From positions 124,001-188,000 of the forward strand of contig NZ_JBPODT010000002.1 of assembly GCF_051390635.1 (NCBI RefSeq): a stretch of 64,000 nt of DNA, given 5' to 3'. This document shows, in pieces, positions 45,415 through 52,941 of this stretch. Source of the stretch: Microbaculum sp051390635 (GTDB lineage: Bacteria > Pseudomonadota > Alphaproteobacteria > Rhizobiales > Tepidamorphaceae). A model generated the notes under the pieces. It saw only the letters and a list, made by a program, of their open reading frames with translations. It made no database searches and was not told the origin of the DNA. A program made the position numbers and the translations under genes. Numbering within the stretch: the first letter of the stretch is position 1; the number at the start of each line of letters is the position of its first letter.

Positions 45415-45553
45415 GCCCTGGATCAAGTCCAGGGCACGCGGTTCTTCGTGGTGCAGACGCCTAGCCACCAAGGACGACTGCGTTGCCGTGGCGGTTGTCT
45501 GGCCCCACGCGCTCGGCAAACCGAAGCCTCGTGCCCTGGACTTGATCCAGGGC
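45415..45553. repeat. REPIN-like palindrome pair A2
   Basis: Inverted palindromes at 45415-45435 and 45533-45553 are separated by 97 bp. They occupy the space between the two GIY-YIG genes. Confidence 0.92.
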
Positions 45554-45575
45554 CCACGGTGCGGTGGCGGCGGTC

Positions 45576-45866
45576 TCAGTGGTTGAAGCGTTCGAACAGG
45601 TCGTCCCAGTCGGGATTGGCCGTCTCGATCAGAGCGATCTTCCAGTGCCGGCGCCAGCCTTTCAGCTGGTGCTCGCGGCGGCGGGCGGCGTCGAGGTCGG
45701 CGAACGGCTCGGCATGGACGAGACGCTTTACGTCGTACTTGCGGGTGTACCCGTCGGCGAGACCGCTTCGATGCTCGAAAATGCGCCGCGCGATGTTGGC
45801 GGTGACGCCGATATAGAGCGTGCCGCGTCGCCGGCTCGCCAGGATGTACACCCAATAGCCGTCCAT
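45576..45866 (-). CDS. Small GIY-YIG nuclease, copy 2
   Basis: This is a 96-residue near-identical duplicate of copy 1. It has ALIETANPDWDDLFERFNH at the end where copy 1 has TLIET...LFDRFNH, so both remain intact and only conservative changes are seen. The gene lies between pairs A2 and A3 and opposes the capsid gene. Confidence 0.92.
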   Translation of the reverse strand: MDGYWVYILASRRRGTLYIGVTANIARRIFEHRSGLADGYTRKYDVKRLVHAEPFADLDAARRREHQLKGWRRHWKIALIETANPDWDDLFERFNH

Positions 45867-45889
45867 CGGTGAAGCAAAGGCGGCACTGG

Positions 45890-46028
45890 GCCCTGGATCA
45901 AGTCCAGGGCACGCGGTTCTTCGTGGTGCAGACGCCTAGCCACCAAGGACGACTGCGTTGCCGTGGCGGTTGTCTGGCCCCACGCGCTCAGCAAACCAAA
46001 GCTGCGTGCCCTGGACTTGATCCAGGGC
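45890..46028. repeat. REPIN-like palindrome pair A3
   Basis: Inverted palindromes at 45890-45910 and 46008-46028 with a 97-bp spacer almost identical to A2. It ends 68 bp before the capsid start. Confidence 0.92.
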
Positions 46029-46096
46029 CCATGCGGCCGCGCTGTTGTCCCGAGCCGTCCCGTATTTCTGAAACCCCGAACCAGGAACCCCGACAC

Positions 46097-47374
46097 ATGA
46101 CACGACATTTCGCGCGCCCCCGCTCCCGCAAGGAAGGCGAAGAGATCGCCGCCGGGCCGACCAGCCTGGAGGTGGTGGAGGCCTTCGACGAGTTCATGGC
46201 CGCCTTCGAGGCCTTCAAGGAGGCCAACGACGAGCGCCTGGCGCAGATCGAAAGCCGCGTCTCCGCCGACGTGGTGACGACGGAGAAGATGGAGCGCATC
46301 AACCGCGCCCTCGACGAGCACAAGCGGCTGGTCGATGGGCTGGTGCTGAAGTCGCGCCGCCCGCCGCTGTCGGGCGAGCGGCCGGAGGCCTCGCTGTCGG
46401 CGCTGCAGCACACAGCGGCCTTCGAGGGCTATGTGCGGCACGGCGCCGAGGGCCAGCTGCGCGCGCTCGAGGCCAAGGCCATGTCGGTGTCGTCCGATCC
46501 CGACGGCGGCTATCTCGTGCCCGACGAGACCGAGCGCGAGATCGGCCGGATGCTGTCGCGGGCCTCGCCGATCCGGGCTATCGCCGGGGTGCGCGAGATC
46601 TCGGCCTCGGTCTACAAGAAGCCCTTCGCCATCACCGGGCCGGCCACGGGCTGGGTCGGCGAGACGGCGGCGCGGCCCGAGACCAACAGCGCCACGCTGG
46701 CCGAGCTCACCTTCCCGGCGATGGAGCTCTACGCCATGCCGGCGGCGACCCAGACGCTCTTGGACGACTCCGCCGTCAATATCGACGAGTGGATCGCTGG
46801 CGAGGTGCAGGCCGCCTTCGCCGAGCAGGAGGGCGCGGCCTTCGTATCCGGCGACGGCAGCAACAAGCCGAAGGGATTTCTTGCATATGCAACCGTCGCC
46901 GAGGGCTCCTGGAGCTGGGGCAATCTCGGCTATGTCGCCACCGGCGTCGACGGCGATTTCCCGGCCTCCGATCCCTCCGACGTGCTGATCGACCTGGTCT
47001 ACGCCCTGAAGGCCGGCTACCGGCAGAACGCCACCTGGGTGATGAACCGGCGCACCCAGGGCGAGATCCGCAAGATCAAGGACGCCGACGGCAACTACAT
47101 CTGGCAGCCCGCCGCCCAGGCCGGCGGCACCGCCTCGCTGCTCAACTTCCCCGTAGCCGAAGCCGAGGACGTGCCGGACATCGGCTCGGACACGCAGGCT
47201 ATCGCCTTCGGCGATTTCCGCCGCGGCTATCTGGTGGTCGACCGGCTCGGCGTGCGCATCCTGCGCGATCCCTATTCCTCCAAGCCCTACGTGCTGTTCT
47301 ACACGACCAAGCGCGTCGGCGGCGGCGTCCAGGACTTCGACGCCATCAAGCTGATGAAGTTCGGCGTGAGCTGA
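46097..47374 (+). CDS. HK97-family major capsid protein (GTA g5)
   Basis: This is a 425-residue capsid protein. The N-terminal ~100 residues form a coiled-coil scaffold (EVVEAFDEFMAAFEAFKEANDERLAQIES) probably removed by the g4 protease; the HK97 fold follows (GGYLVPDETEREIGRMLSRASPIR, WVGETAARPETNSATLAELTFPAMELYAMPAATQTLLDD, ...GDFRRGYLVVDRLGVRILRDPYS). ATG 46097 with AGGA upstream is chosen; a longer frame back to 45869 is repeat DNA. The gene is intact. Confidence 0.96.
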   Translation: MTRHFARPRSRKEGEEIAAGPTSLEVVEAFDEFMAAFEAFKEANDERLAQIESRVSADVVTTEKMERINRALDEHKRLVDGLVLKSRRPPLSGERPEASLSALQHTAAFEGYVRHGAEGQLRALEAKAMSVSSDPDGGYLVPDETEREIGRMLSRASPIRAIAGVREISASVYKKPFAITGPATGWVGETAARPETNSATLAELTFPAMELYAMPAATQTLLDDSAVNIDEWIAGEVQAAFAEQEGAAFVSGDGSNKPKGFLAYATVAEGSWSWGNLGYVATGVDGDFPASDPSDVLIDLVYALKAGYRQNATWVMNRRTQGEIRKIKDADGNYIWQPAAQAGGTASLLNFPVAEAEDVPDIGSDTQAIAFGDFRRGYLVVDRLGVRILRDPYSSKPYVLFYTTKRVGGGVQDFDAIKLMKFGVS

Positions 47375-48311
47375 GGCGGGAGCGCTCGCCCGGCGCGGCC
47401 GCCGGGCAGTGTCTTCCTGCCGGGCGCGGCGCTATCGGGGCAAGGCTCTTGCAGGGCAAGGCCCTGACAGGACTATGTCCTTAGAGGGCCAAGCCCTTGG
47501 CGCGCCGCGCCGACCCCCCTCTCCATCTCTCCCCCGCAAGGGGGGAGAGGGGAAACTGCCGTGCCAACCGGACAGCCGCGTGTCCCGGACGTGATCCGGG
47601 ACCCATTCGGCGCCTCAGTGCGGCGTCGCCGCCGATAGGGAACGCGGGCCCGCAAAGCGTGGGGCCGCCCCCCCTTTACGTCATTGCCGGGCCTGATCCG
47701 GCAATCCCGGGCGTATGGCACGAGATGCCCGGGTCAAGCCCGGGCATGACGCGGGGAATGGAGGGGACCCGGCAATCCGGCCTGCGGCCCCTAGGCCCGG
47801 GAACCTGCCCCCGCGTTCCGGAGCGAGCCCCAAGCACGCCCGGAAAACACCACCTGTGATCGGGGCTCTGCCGTGCCACCCGAACAGCCGCGTGTCCCGG
47901 ACGTGATCCGGGACCCATTCGGCGCCTCGGCGCGGCGTCGCCGCCGATAGGGAACGCGGGCCCGCAAAGCGTGGGGCCGCCCCCCCTTTACGTCATTGCC
48001 GGGCCTGATCCGGCAATCCCGGGCGTATGGCACGAGATGCCCGGGTCAAGCCCGGGCATGACGCGGGGAATGGAGGGGACACGGCGATCCGGCCTGCGGC
48101 CCCAGTGCCGTGGCCCCGGCCCTTGGGCTCCGGGGCAGGCTTGTGGCCCGAGGCCCTGGTTTTGGCCACGGCCGTGCCAACCGGACAGCCGCGTGTCCCG
48201 GACGTGATCCGGGACCCATTCGGCTCCTCAGTGCGGCGTCGCCGCCGACAGGGACCGCGGCTCCGACGCCCTTCGCGAGCGCCCGTCGTCCCGGCCTCTC
48301 AGGAGACCCTC
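47375..48311. repeat. 937-bp gap between capsid and g6 filled with palindromic repeats
   Basis: A ~312-bp unit starts at about 47576 and again at about 47888, and a third, truncated copy begins near 48190. Each unit carries a class A half-palindrome (CCCGGACGTGATCCGGG) and a class B inverted pair (GTCATTGCCGGGCCTGA... and ...GCCCGGGCATGACG, at 47680-47752 and 47992-48063). No gene is supported; the open frames across it are by-products of GC-rich repeats. Confidence 0.9.
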
Positions 48312-48878
48312 ATGACCCTGATCCTCGTCACGCCGCCGGCGGCCGAGCCGCTGTCGCTCGCCGACGCCAAAGCCTTCCTCAAGGTCGAACACACCGACGA
48401 AGACGCGTTGATCGGCACGCTGATCGCGGCGGCCCGGCTGCACGTGGAGGCGGCCATCCGCCGGGTGCTGGTGACGCAGGCCTGGCGGCTCGTGCTTGAC
48501 GGCTGGCCGCCCGGGCGCACGGTCGAGATCCCGCTGTCGCCGGTTGCCGCCATAGATGCGGTCACGGTCTATGACCGCGACGGCACGCCCGCCGTCCTCG
48601 ATCCGTCCGCCTATGTCGCAGACGTCTCGTCGTTTCCCGCCCGCCTGATGGTGCGCGACACGGTGGCGCCGGGCGCCGCCTTCAACGGCGTCGAGTTCGA
48701 CTTCACCGCCGGCTATGGCGACCCCGCCGACGTGCCCGCGCCGCTCGTCCAGGCGATCCGGCAGCTCGTCGCCCACTGGTACGAGACCCGCGAGCCCGTC
48801 GCCTTCGGCGGGCCGGTGGCGCAGGTGCCAGGCACGGTCGCCGCGCTGATCGCCCCCTACCGGGCGGTGAGCCTGTGA
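48312..48878 (+). CDS. Head-tail connector protein, gp6-like (GTA g6)
   Basis: This is a 188-residue connector. The family pattern LSLADAKAFLKVEHTDEDALIGTLIAAARLHVEAAIRRVLVTQAWR is clear, followed by a beta domain and a C-terminal IRQLVAHWYETREPV helix. AGGAG lies before ATG 48312. It overlaps g7 (TGATG). Confidence 0.92.
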   Translation: MTLILVTPPAAEPLSLADAKAFLKVEHTDEDALIGTLIAAARLHVEAAIRRVLVTQAWRLVLDGWPPGRTVEIPLSPVAAIDAVTVYDRDGTPAVLDPSAYVADVSSFPARLMVRDTVAPGAAFNGVEFDFTAGYGDPADVPAPLVQAIRQLVAHWYETREPVAFGGPVAQVPGTVAALIAPYRAVSL

Positions 48879-49198
48879 TGCCGCTCGGCAGGCTGCGCAG
48901 CCGCGTCACGCTGCAGGCGCCGGTCGATGCCGACGACGGCGCAGGCGGCACGACGCGAAGCTGGCAGGACGTGGCCACCCTGTGGGCGCGCGTCGAGCCC
49001 CTGCGCGCGTCCGAGCGCGTCGAAGCGGAGCGCATCGAGGCGGCCGTCGATATTCGCGTCACCATCCGCTGGCGACCGGACGTCGGTCCCGCCATGCGCC
49101 TTTCCTTCGGCACGCGGGTCTTCGAGATCCGCGGCCTGATCGACCGCGAGGAGCGCCACCGCTACCTCGACTGCCTGTGTGAGGAGACCCCCGCATGA
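48878..49198 (+). CDS. Head closure / head-tail adaptor protein (GTA g7)
   Basis: This is a 106-residue protein of the phage head-tail joining family: LGRLRSRVTLQAPVDADDGAGGTTRSWQDVATLWARVEPLRASE and a C-terminal RVFEIRGLIDREERHRYLDCLCEE. ATG 48878 abuts the g6 stop; a GTG three bases earlier is also in frame. Confidence 0.92.
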   Translation: MPLGRLRSRVTLQAPVDADDGAGGTTRSWQDVATLWARVEPLRASERVEAERIEAAVDIRVTIRWRPDVGPAMRLSFGTRVFEIRGLIDREERHRYLDCLCEETPA

Positions 49199-49455
49199 AG
49201 CTCAGGATCCGCCTGACCGGCGCCGATGCGCCCGGCACGCTCGCCCGCCGCCTCGAGACGGGCCTGGAGAAAGCGCTGGAGGCTGGCCCCGAGATCGCCC
49301 GCCCGCCGCGCCTGGAAGGCCGGTTCAAGGACCATCGCGACATCGCCGCGCCGCGCGGCGAGGCGGGCGACCTGCGGGTGACGCCGCGGCCCGAGCCGCG
49401 CGCCCCTCTGGGCGGCACCCGCAGGGGTGGAACCTACAGGGGTGGCACCCGATGA
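49195..49455 (+). CDS. Small protein between g7 and g8
   Basis: This is an 86-residue protein overlapping both neighbours by four bases (ATGA at each end), so translation is likely. The first 45 residues are amphipathic (RLETGLEKALEAGPEIA) and the end is a Gly/Arg repeat (GGTRRGGTYRGGTR). It may stand for a reduced HK97-gp10-like joint protein; the Rhodobacter GTA has no separate gene at this position that I know of. Confidence 0.6.
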   Translation: MKLRIRLTGADAPGTLARRLETGLEKALEAGPEIARPPRLEGRFKDHRDIAAPRGEAGDLRVTPRPEPRAPLGGTRRGGTYRGGTR

Positions 49456-49856
49456 GCGCGGCGCTGGCGCTGCAATCGGCGCTGGTCGCCGCGCTGCGCG
49501 CCGACGCGCCGCTGACCGCGCTGCTCGGCGGCCAGGCGATCCATGACGGCGCGCCGCAGGGCGCCGGCTTTCCGCACGTGAGCCTCGCCGATCTGACCTC
49601 GCTCGACTACGGCGACGTCTCCGGCGAGCGGCAGGAGCACTATGCGACGCTGCTGGTGTGGTCGCGCCAGGGCGGCCGGCGCCAGGCGCTGGAGATCCTC
49701 GGCGCCGTCACCGCCGTGCTCGACAACGCTGCGCTGGCGCTGGCCGGCCACCGCCTGATCAATCTCGCCGTCGAACGCACCGAGGCCCGCCGCCAGGCCG
49801 ACGGCGCCACCTGGCGCGGCCTGATGCGCGTGCGCGCCGTGACGGAAGCGGACTAG
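49452..49856 (+). CDS. DUF3168 tail terminator-like protein (GTA g8)
   Basis: This is a 134-residue DUF3168 protein: ALQSALVAALRADAPLTALLGG, IHDGAPQGAGFPHVSLAD, and RTEARRQADGATWRGLMRVRAVTE are the family blocks. It caps or joins the tail tube. It is translationally coupled to the small gene before it. Confidence 0.92.
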   Translation: MSAALALQSALVAALRADAPLTALLGGQAIHDGAPQGAGFPHVSLADLTSLDYGDVSGERQEHYATLLVWSRQGGRRQALEILGAVTAVLDNAALALAGHRLINLAVERTEARRQADGATWRGLMRVRAVTEAD

Positions 49857-49947
49857 GCGCGACGCGCCGGCGCCGCCGATAGGGAATGCGGGCGTGTGGG
49901 ACGCCGCGCGGAACCAACACCGACCCATCCACACCACGGAGACACCG

Positions 49948-50361
49948 ATGGCCGCCCAGAAAGGCAGGGACCTGCTCTTGAAGATCGACTCCGACGGGGT
50001 CGGCACCTTCGTCACCGTTGCCGGCCTGCGAACCCGCACGCTCGGCCTGAACGCCCAGAGCGTCGACGTGACCGACATGGAGTCGGCCGGCGAGTGGCGC
50101 GAGTTGCTGGCGGGCGGCGGCATCAAGCGGGCGTCGATCACCGGCGCCGGCCTGTTCCGCGACGCCCAGTCGGACGCGCTGATGCGCCAGCTCTTTTTCG
50201 ACGGGGCGATCCGCGCCTTCCAGGTGACGATCCCCGATTTCGGCATCATCGCCGGCCCGTTCCAGATCACCGCGCTGGAGTTCTCCGGCCGCCACGACGG
50301 CGAGCTGACCTTCGACATGGCGCTGGAATCCGCCGGCGAACTGACCTTCGCGGCGGTGTAG
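49948..50361 (+). CDS. Major tail protein (GTA g9)
   Basis: This is a 137-residue TP901-1-type tail tube protein. It contains GLRTRTLGLNAQSVDVTDMESAGEWRELL and a C-terminal ALEFSGRHDGELTFDMALESAGELTF. It forms the stacked hexamer rings of the tail tube. ATG 49948 follows a 91-bp gap from g8. Confidence 0.93.
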   Translation: MAAQKGRDLLLKIDSDGVGTFVTVAGLRTRTLGLNAQSVDVTDMESAGEWRELLAGGGIKRASITGAGLFRDAQSDALMRQLFFDGAIRAFQVTIPDFGIIAGPFQITALEFSGRHDGELTFDMALESAGELTFAAV

Positions 50362-50365
50362 GGCC

Positions 50366-50725
50366 ATGGCCAATCCCCTTCGCGGCGAGATTTCCGCCCG
50401 TCTCGGCGGGCGCGACCTGACGCTGTGTCTCACCCTCGGCGCCCTCGCCGAACTGGAGGCGGCGCTGGGCGCCGGCGACCTGATGGCGCTGGCCGCCCGT
50501 TTTGAGGCCGGCCGGCTGTCGTCGCGCGAGGCGATCGCGATCATCGGCGCCGGCCTGCGCGGGGCGGGGCACGAGATCACCGACGCCGAGGTGGCGCGGC
50601 TGCCGATCGACGGCGGCGCGGCCGCCTATGTCGGCCTCGTCGCCGACCTGCTGGAAGCGACCTTCGGCGCGGCATCGACGGCCGATCCGGACGGCGGCGC
50701 GCCAAACCCTACGGCGGCGGGCTGA
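50366..50725 (+). CDS. GTA family protein g10 (tail assembly chaperone-like)
   Basis: This is a 119-residue protein of the gene transfer agent g10 family: NPLRGEISARLGGRDLTLCLTLGALAELEAALGAGDLMALAARF is the diagnostic N-terminal half. The product is a likely tail assembly chaperone acting with the next gene. It begins four bases after the g9 stop. Confidence 0.9.
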   Translation: MANPLRGEISARLGGRDLTLCLTLGALAELEAALGAGDLMALAARFEAGRLSSREAIAIIGAGLRGAGHEITDAEVARLPIDGGAAAYVGLVADLLEATFGAASTADPDGGAPNPTAAG

Positions 50726-51012
50726 CCGGCGCCACCGATCCGTCCGCCGACCGGCCCGCCGATAGTTCACACAACGCTGATTCAAACGACACTGGTTCAC
50801 AGGGGGGCGCCACGCCGCCCGAGCGGCGGTTTCCCTGGGGGGCGCTGCTCGGCTTCGCGGTCGCCGTGCTGGGACTGAGCCCGCGCCAGGCCTGGGCGGC
50901 GACGCCACGCGAGCTGGCCCTCGCCGCCGGCTGGCTGTCGTCGTCGCATGCTCTGGCATACGCGCCGACCCGCGCCGATCTCGCCGCGCTGATGGCGCGG
51001 TTCCCGGACTGA
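50722..51012 (+). CDS. Tail assembly chaperone (g10.1-like), apparent CTG start
   Basis: The frame ending at 51012 encodes the conserved g10.1-like chaperone (ERRFPWGALLGFAVAVLGLSPRQAWAATPRELALAAG). No ATG, GTG or TTG lies upstream in frame, at least back to about 50520. The first in-frame GTG (50866) is inside the conserved part. A CTG at 50722 overlaps the g10 stop as CTGA, copying the ATGA coupling of other genes here and giving 96 residues. A -1 frameshift from g10 would also reach this frame. Confidence 0.7.
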   Translation: MTGATDPSADRPADSSHNADSNDTGSQGGATPPERRFPWGALLGFAVAVLGLSPRQAWAATPRELALAAGWLSSSHALAYAPTRADLAALMARFPD

Positions 51013-51039
51013 TCACGAGGGGCCGTCGTATGGCCCTGG

Positions 51040-51060
51040 GCCCTGGATCAAGTCCAGGGC
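51040..51060. repeat. Single class A palindrome between g10.1 and g11
   Basis: It has the same core (CCCTGGATCAAGTCCAGGG) as at the GIY-YIG genes, here without an inverted partner, in a 139-bp gap. Confidence 0.9.
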
Positions 51061-51151
51061 ACGAGGCCCGTTAGGGGATCGACACCGTGCCACGGGTCGC
51101 AGCGCCGCGCCGCGCAAAAGCCACGCCAACGGACAACGAACGGAACACGCC

Positions 51152-51727
51152 ATGCCCGAAACCGACGACACACTGACCGTCCATGTGGATGCCGACATCT
51201 CGGCCTTTCGCGCCGACATGGAGGAGGCGACGCGGCTTGCCCGCGGCTTCGGCGCGGCGCTGACGGGCGCGTTCGAAAGCGCGGCGCTGAAGGGCCGGTC
51301 GCTCGGCGACGTGCTGCGCGATCTCGCCCTGCGGCTGTCGCGGCTGGTGCTAAACGCGGCGCTGCGGCCGCTGGAGCAGGGCCTTGCCGCCGCGCTCGGC
51401 GCGGCGGTGCAGGGCGCGCTGGGGTTCGCCAACGGCGGCGTGCTCACGCCGTTCGCCGCCGGCGGCGTCGTCTCGCAGCCGAGCCTGTTCGCCCTCGGCG
51501 GCGGATCCGGACGTGGTCTGGGCCTCGTCGGCGAGGCCGGGCCGGAGGCGATCCTGCCCTTGCGGCGCGGTTCCGACGGCCGCCTCGGCGTGGCGGCAGA
51601 GGGTGGCGGAGCGGTCCATGTCACCTTCAACATCCAGACGCCGGACGTGGACGGCTTCCGCCGCGCCCGCGGCCAGATCGCCGCCGATCTGTCGCGCACC
51701 GTCCAGCGCGGCGTCCGCAACCGCTGA
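51152..51727 (+). CDS. Short tail tape-measure protein (GTA g11)
   Basis: This is a 191-residue protein: an N-terminal helical part (ISAFRADMEEATRLARGFGAAL, GRSLGDVLRDLALRLSRLVLNAALRPLEQGL) and the C-terminal block GGVLTPFAAGGVVSQPSLFALGG and GLVGEAGPEAILPLRRGSDGRLGV common to phage tape-measure and minor tail proteins. This length fits GTA tape-measure proteins, which are far shorter than those of siphophages. Confidence 0.92.
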   Translation: MPETDDTLTVHVDADISAFRADMEEATRLARGFGAALTGAFESAALKGRSLGDVLRDLALRLSRLVLNAALRPLEQGLAAALGAAVQGALGFANGGVLTPFAAGGVVSQPSLFALGGGSGRGLGLVGEAGPEAILPLRRGSDGRLGVAAEGGGAVHVTFNIQTPDVDGFRRARGQIAADLSRTVQRGVRNR

Positions 51728-51759
51728 CGCGCTTCAATGCGGCGCCAATGCGGCGGGGA

Positions 51760-51790
51760 TTGGGCGGCGAAGTGGCGAAAAGTTTATAAT
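51760..51790 (+). promoter_or_regulatory. Candidate promoter of the PRC-barrel gene
   Basis: A consensus TATAAT at 51785-51790 lies in an AT-rich island directly after g11. The best -35 is TTGGGC at 51760-51765 with a long 19-bp spacer. The gene begins about 140 bp downstream. Confidence 0.5.
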
Positions 51791-51930
51791 TTTCAATGAT
51801 GTAACATTCTGTGATTGAAATTTCGGAACGTCGCATCCGGTGCCGCGTTGATGGGCCACGTTCGAGACAGAACGCGATCCGATTCATGTCCGGCGGCCTC
51901 GTGCCGCCGGCACGAAACCAGGAGATGACC

Positions 51931-52689
51931 ATGACCGCACGACCCATCCGTTTCCTCGCCGGCTCGGCACTCGCCCTCGCGCTCGCCGCGCCCGCTTTCG
52001 CCCAGTCGGGCACGCAGTCCGACACCAGCCAGACCACTGAACCGCCCGCCGCCGTCGAGCAGAACGGCGATACGATGCAGGCCCCCGGAAATGGCATCGA
52101 GAGCGGTGCCGAGGGCGGCACGGCGATGGACAGCGACGCGCCGACGCTGAAGAACACGCTGACCGACGAGATGACGGCGCCGAAGTCTCAGGCGCAGCCT
52201 GGGCAGGCGCAATCGGGCCAGCGTGACCCGGCCGCCGCCGCGCGGGCTCCCGCGAGCGCCCCGGCGAGTGCCGACGGATTGCCGGCCGAGCCGATCCTGA
52301 CCGCCCAGAAGACCGGGCAGGTCGCCTCCGACACGTTCATCGGCATGGACGTCCGCAACCCCGAGGACGAGTCGATCGGCACCCTCGACGCGCTCGTCAT
52401 CGACAGGCGCAACCGCGTCGTCGCCGGCATCGTCTCGGTGGGCGGCTTCCTGGGGATCGGCGCCAAGGACGTCGCCGTGAACTGGCGCGAGTTCGACTTC
52501 CAGCCCGAGCAGGAGGTCGCCGTGGTGATGCTGAGCCGCGAACAGCTCGAGAACGCGCCGGCCTTCCGCGACAGGGGCGATCTGCAGGCGCGGCTGCGCG
52601 CCATCGGCAACGGCGACGCCGAGACCCGGGCCGACCGGCTGAACGCCGAGCCCGGCACCCCGGCCGACAAGCCGGCCGCCGCCGAATAG
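51931..52689 (+). CDS. Secreted PRC-barrel domain protein inside the GTA cluster
   Basis: This is a 252-residue protein. ATG 51931 has AGGAG seven bases upstream and starts a signal peptide (MTARPIRFLAGSALALALAAPAFA). A Gln/Thr/Pro-rich low-complexity region follows, then a PRC barrel at ~145-225 (FIGMDVRNPEDESIGTLDALVIDRRNRVVAGIVSVGGFLGIGAKDVAVNW). Such periplasmic proteins are common, uncharacterised host envelope genes in Rhizobiales. It has its own promoter-like sequence and terminator between g11 and g12. Confidence 0.9.
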   Translation: MTARPIRFLAGSALALALAAPAFAQSGTQSDTSQTTEPPAAVEQNGDTMQAPGNGIESGAEGGTAMDSDAPTLKNTLTDEMTAPKSQAQPGQAQSGQRDPAAAARAPASAPASADGLPAEPILTAQKTGQVASDTFIGMDVRNPEDESIGTLDALVIDRRNRVVAGIVSVGGFLGIGAKDVAVNWREFDFQPEQEVAVVMLSREQLENAPAFRDRGDLQARLRAIGNGDAETRADRLNAEPGTPADKPAAAE

Positions 52690-52824
52690 ACGCTGGTCCC
52701 CGCCCGCGGCGCGGCGTGATCAACGGCCCCATCGGGCCGACCCCGTTCATGCCCCCGATCGCGCCACGCCGTGTGCCGGGCGGCGCCCGGAACCCCGTTC
52801 CGGTGTCGCCGCCCGCAACTTCCG

Positions 52825-52860
52825 AAGCCGGCCTCCTTTCTTTCGGAGGTCGGCTTTTTT
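52825..52860 (+). terminator. Strong intrinsic terminator after the PRC-barrel gene
   Basis: A 12-bp stem AAGCCGGCCTCC/GGAGGTCGGCTT with one G-T pair and an eight-base loop is followed by six T's. It separates the PRC-barrel gene from g12. Confidence 0.92.
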
Positions 52861-52941
52861 CGGTCTTCCGTTAGCGGGGCCCCGTGTGCGGGGCCCTAAG
52901 TGGACGGGCCGAAGCCCGTCCGGTCCGCGCAGGATGTGCCC

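Larger units (their letters stand above)
45079..46028. repeat. 475-bp tandem duplication carrying the GIY-YIG gene and a palindrome pair
   Basis: Unit 1 (45079-45553) and unit 2 (45554-46028) each hold one GIY-YIG gene followed by one palindrome pair and are nearly identical. Visible differences include one Thr/Ala and one Asp/Glu codon in the nuclease and a few bases in the spacer. Homology stops sharply after the last palindrome. Confidence 0.95.

Noticed and set aside
45101..45866. GIY-YIG genes as homing endonucleases of the GTA
   Set aside because: They are single-domain proteins with no DNA-recognition extension, lie antisense and between genes rather than in introns or inteins, and associate with repeats also found elsewhere.
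44882..46028. Insertion sequence
   Set aside because: No transposase, no terminal inverted repeats with target duplication; the only enzyme is a GIY-YIG nuclease and the boundaries are palindromes.
45869..46096. N-terminal extension of the capsid protein
   Set aside because: The in-frame extension is the palindrome A3 and spacer; ATG 46097 has a ribosome-binding site and the family N-terminus.
47473..48207. Several 60-120 codon frames in the repeat region
   Set aside because: They have the same peptide patterns in both copies and on both strands, as expected from reading palindromic repeats; no ribosome-binding sites or homologues.
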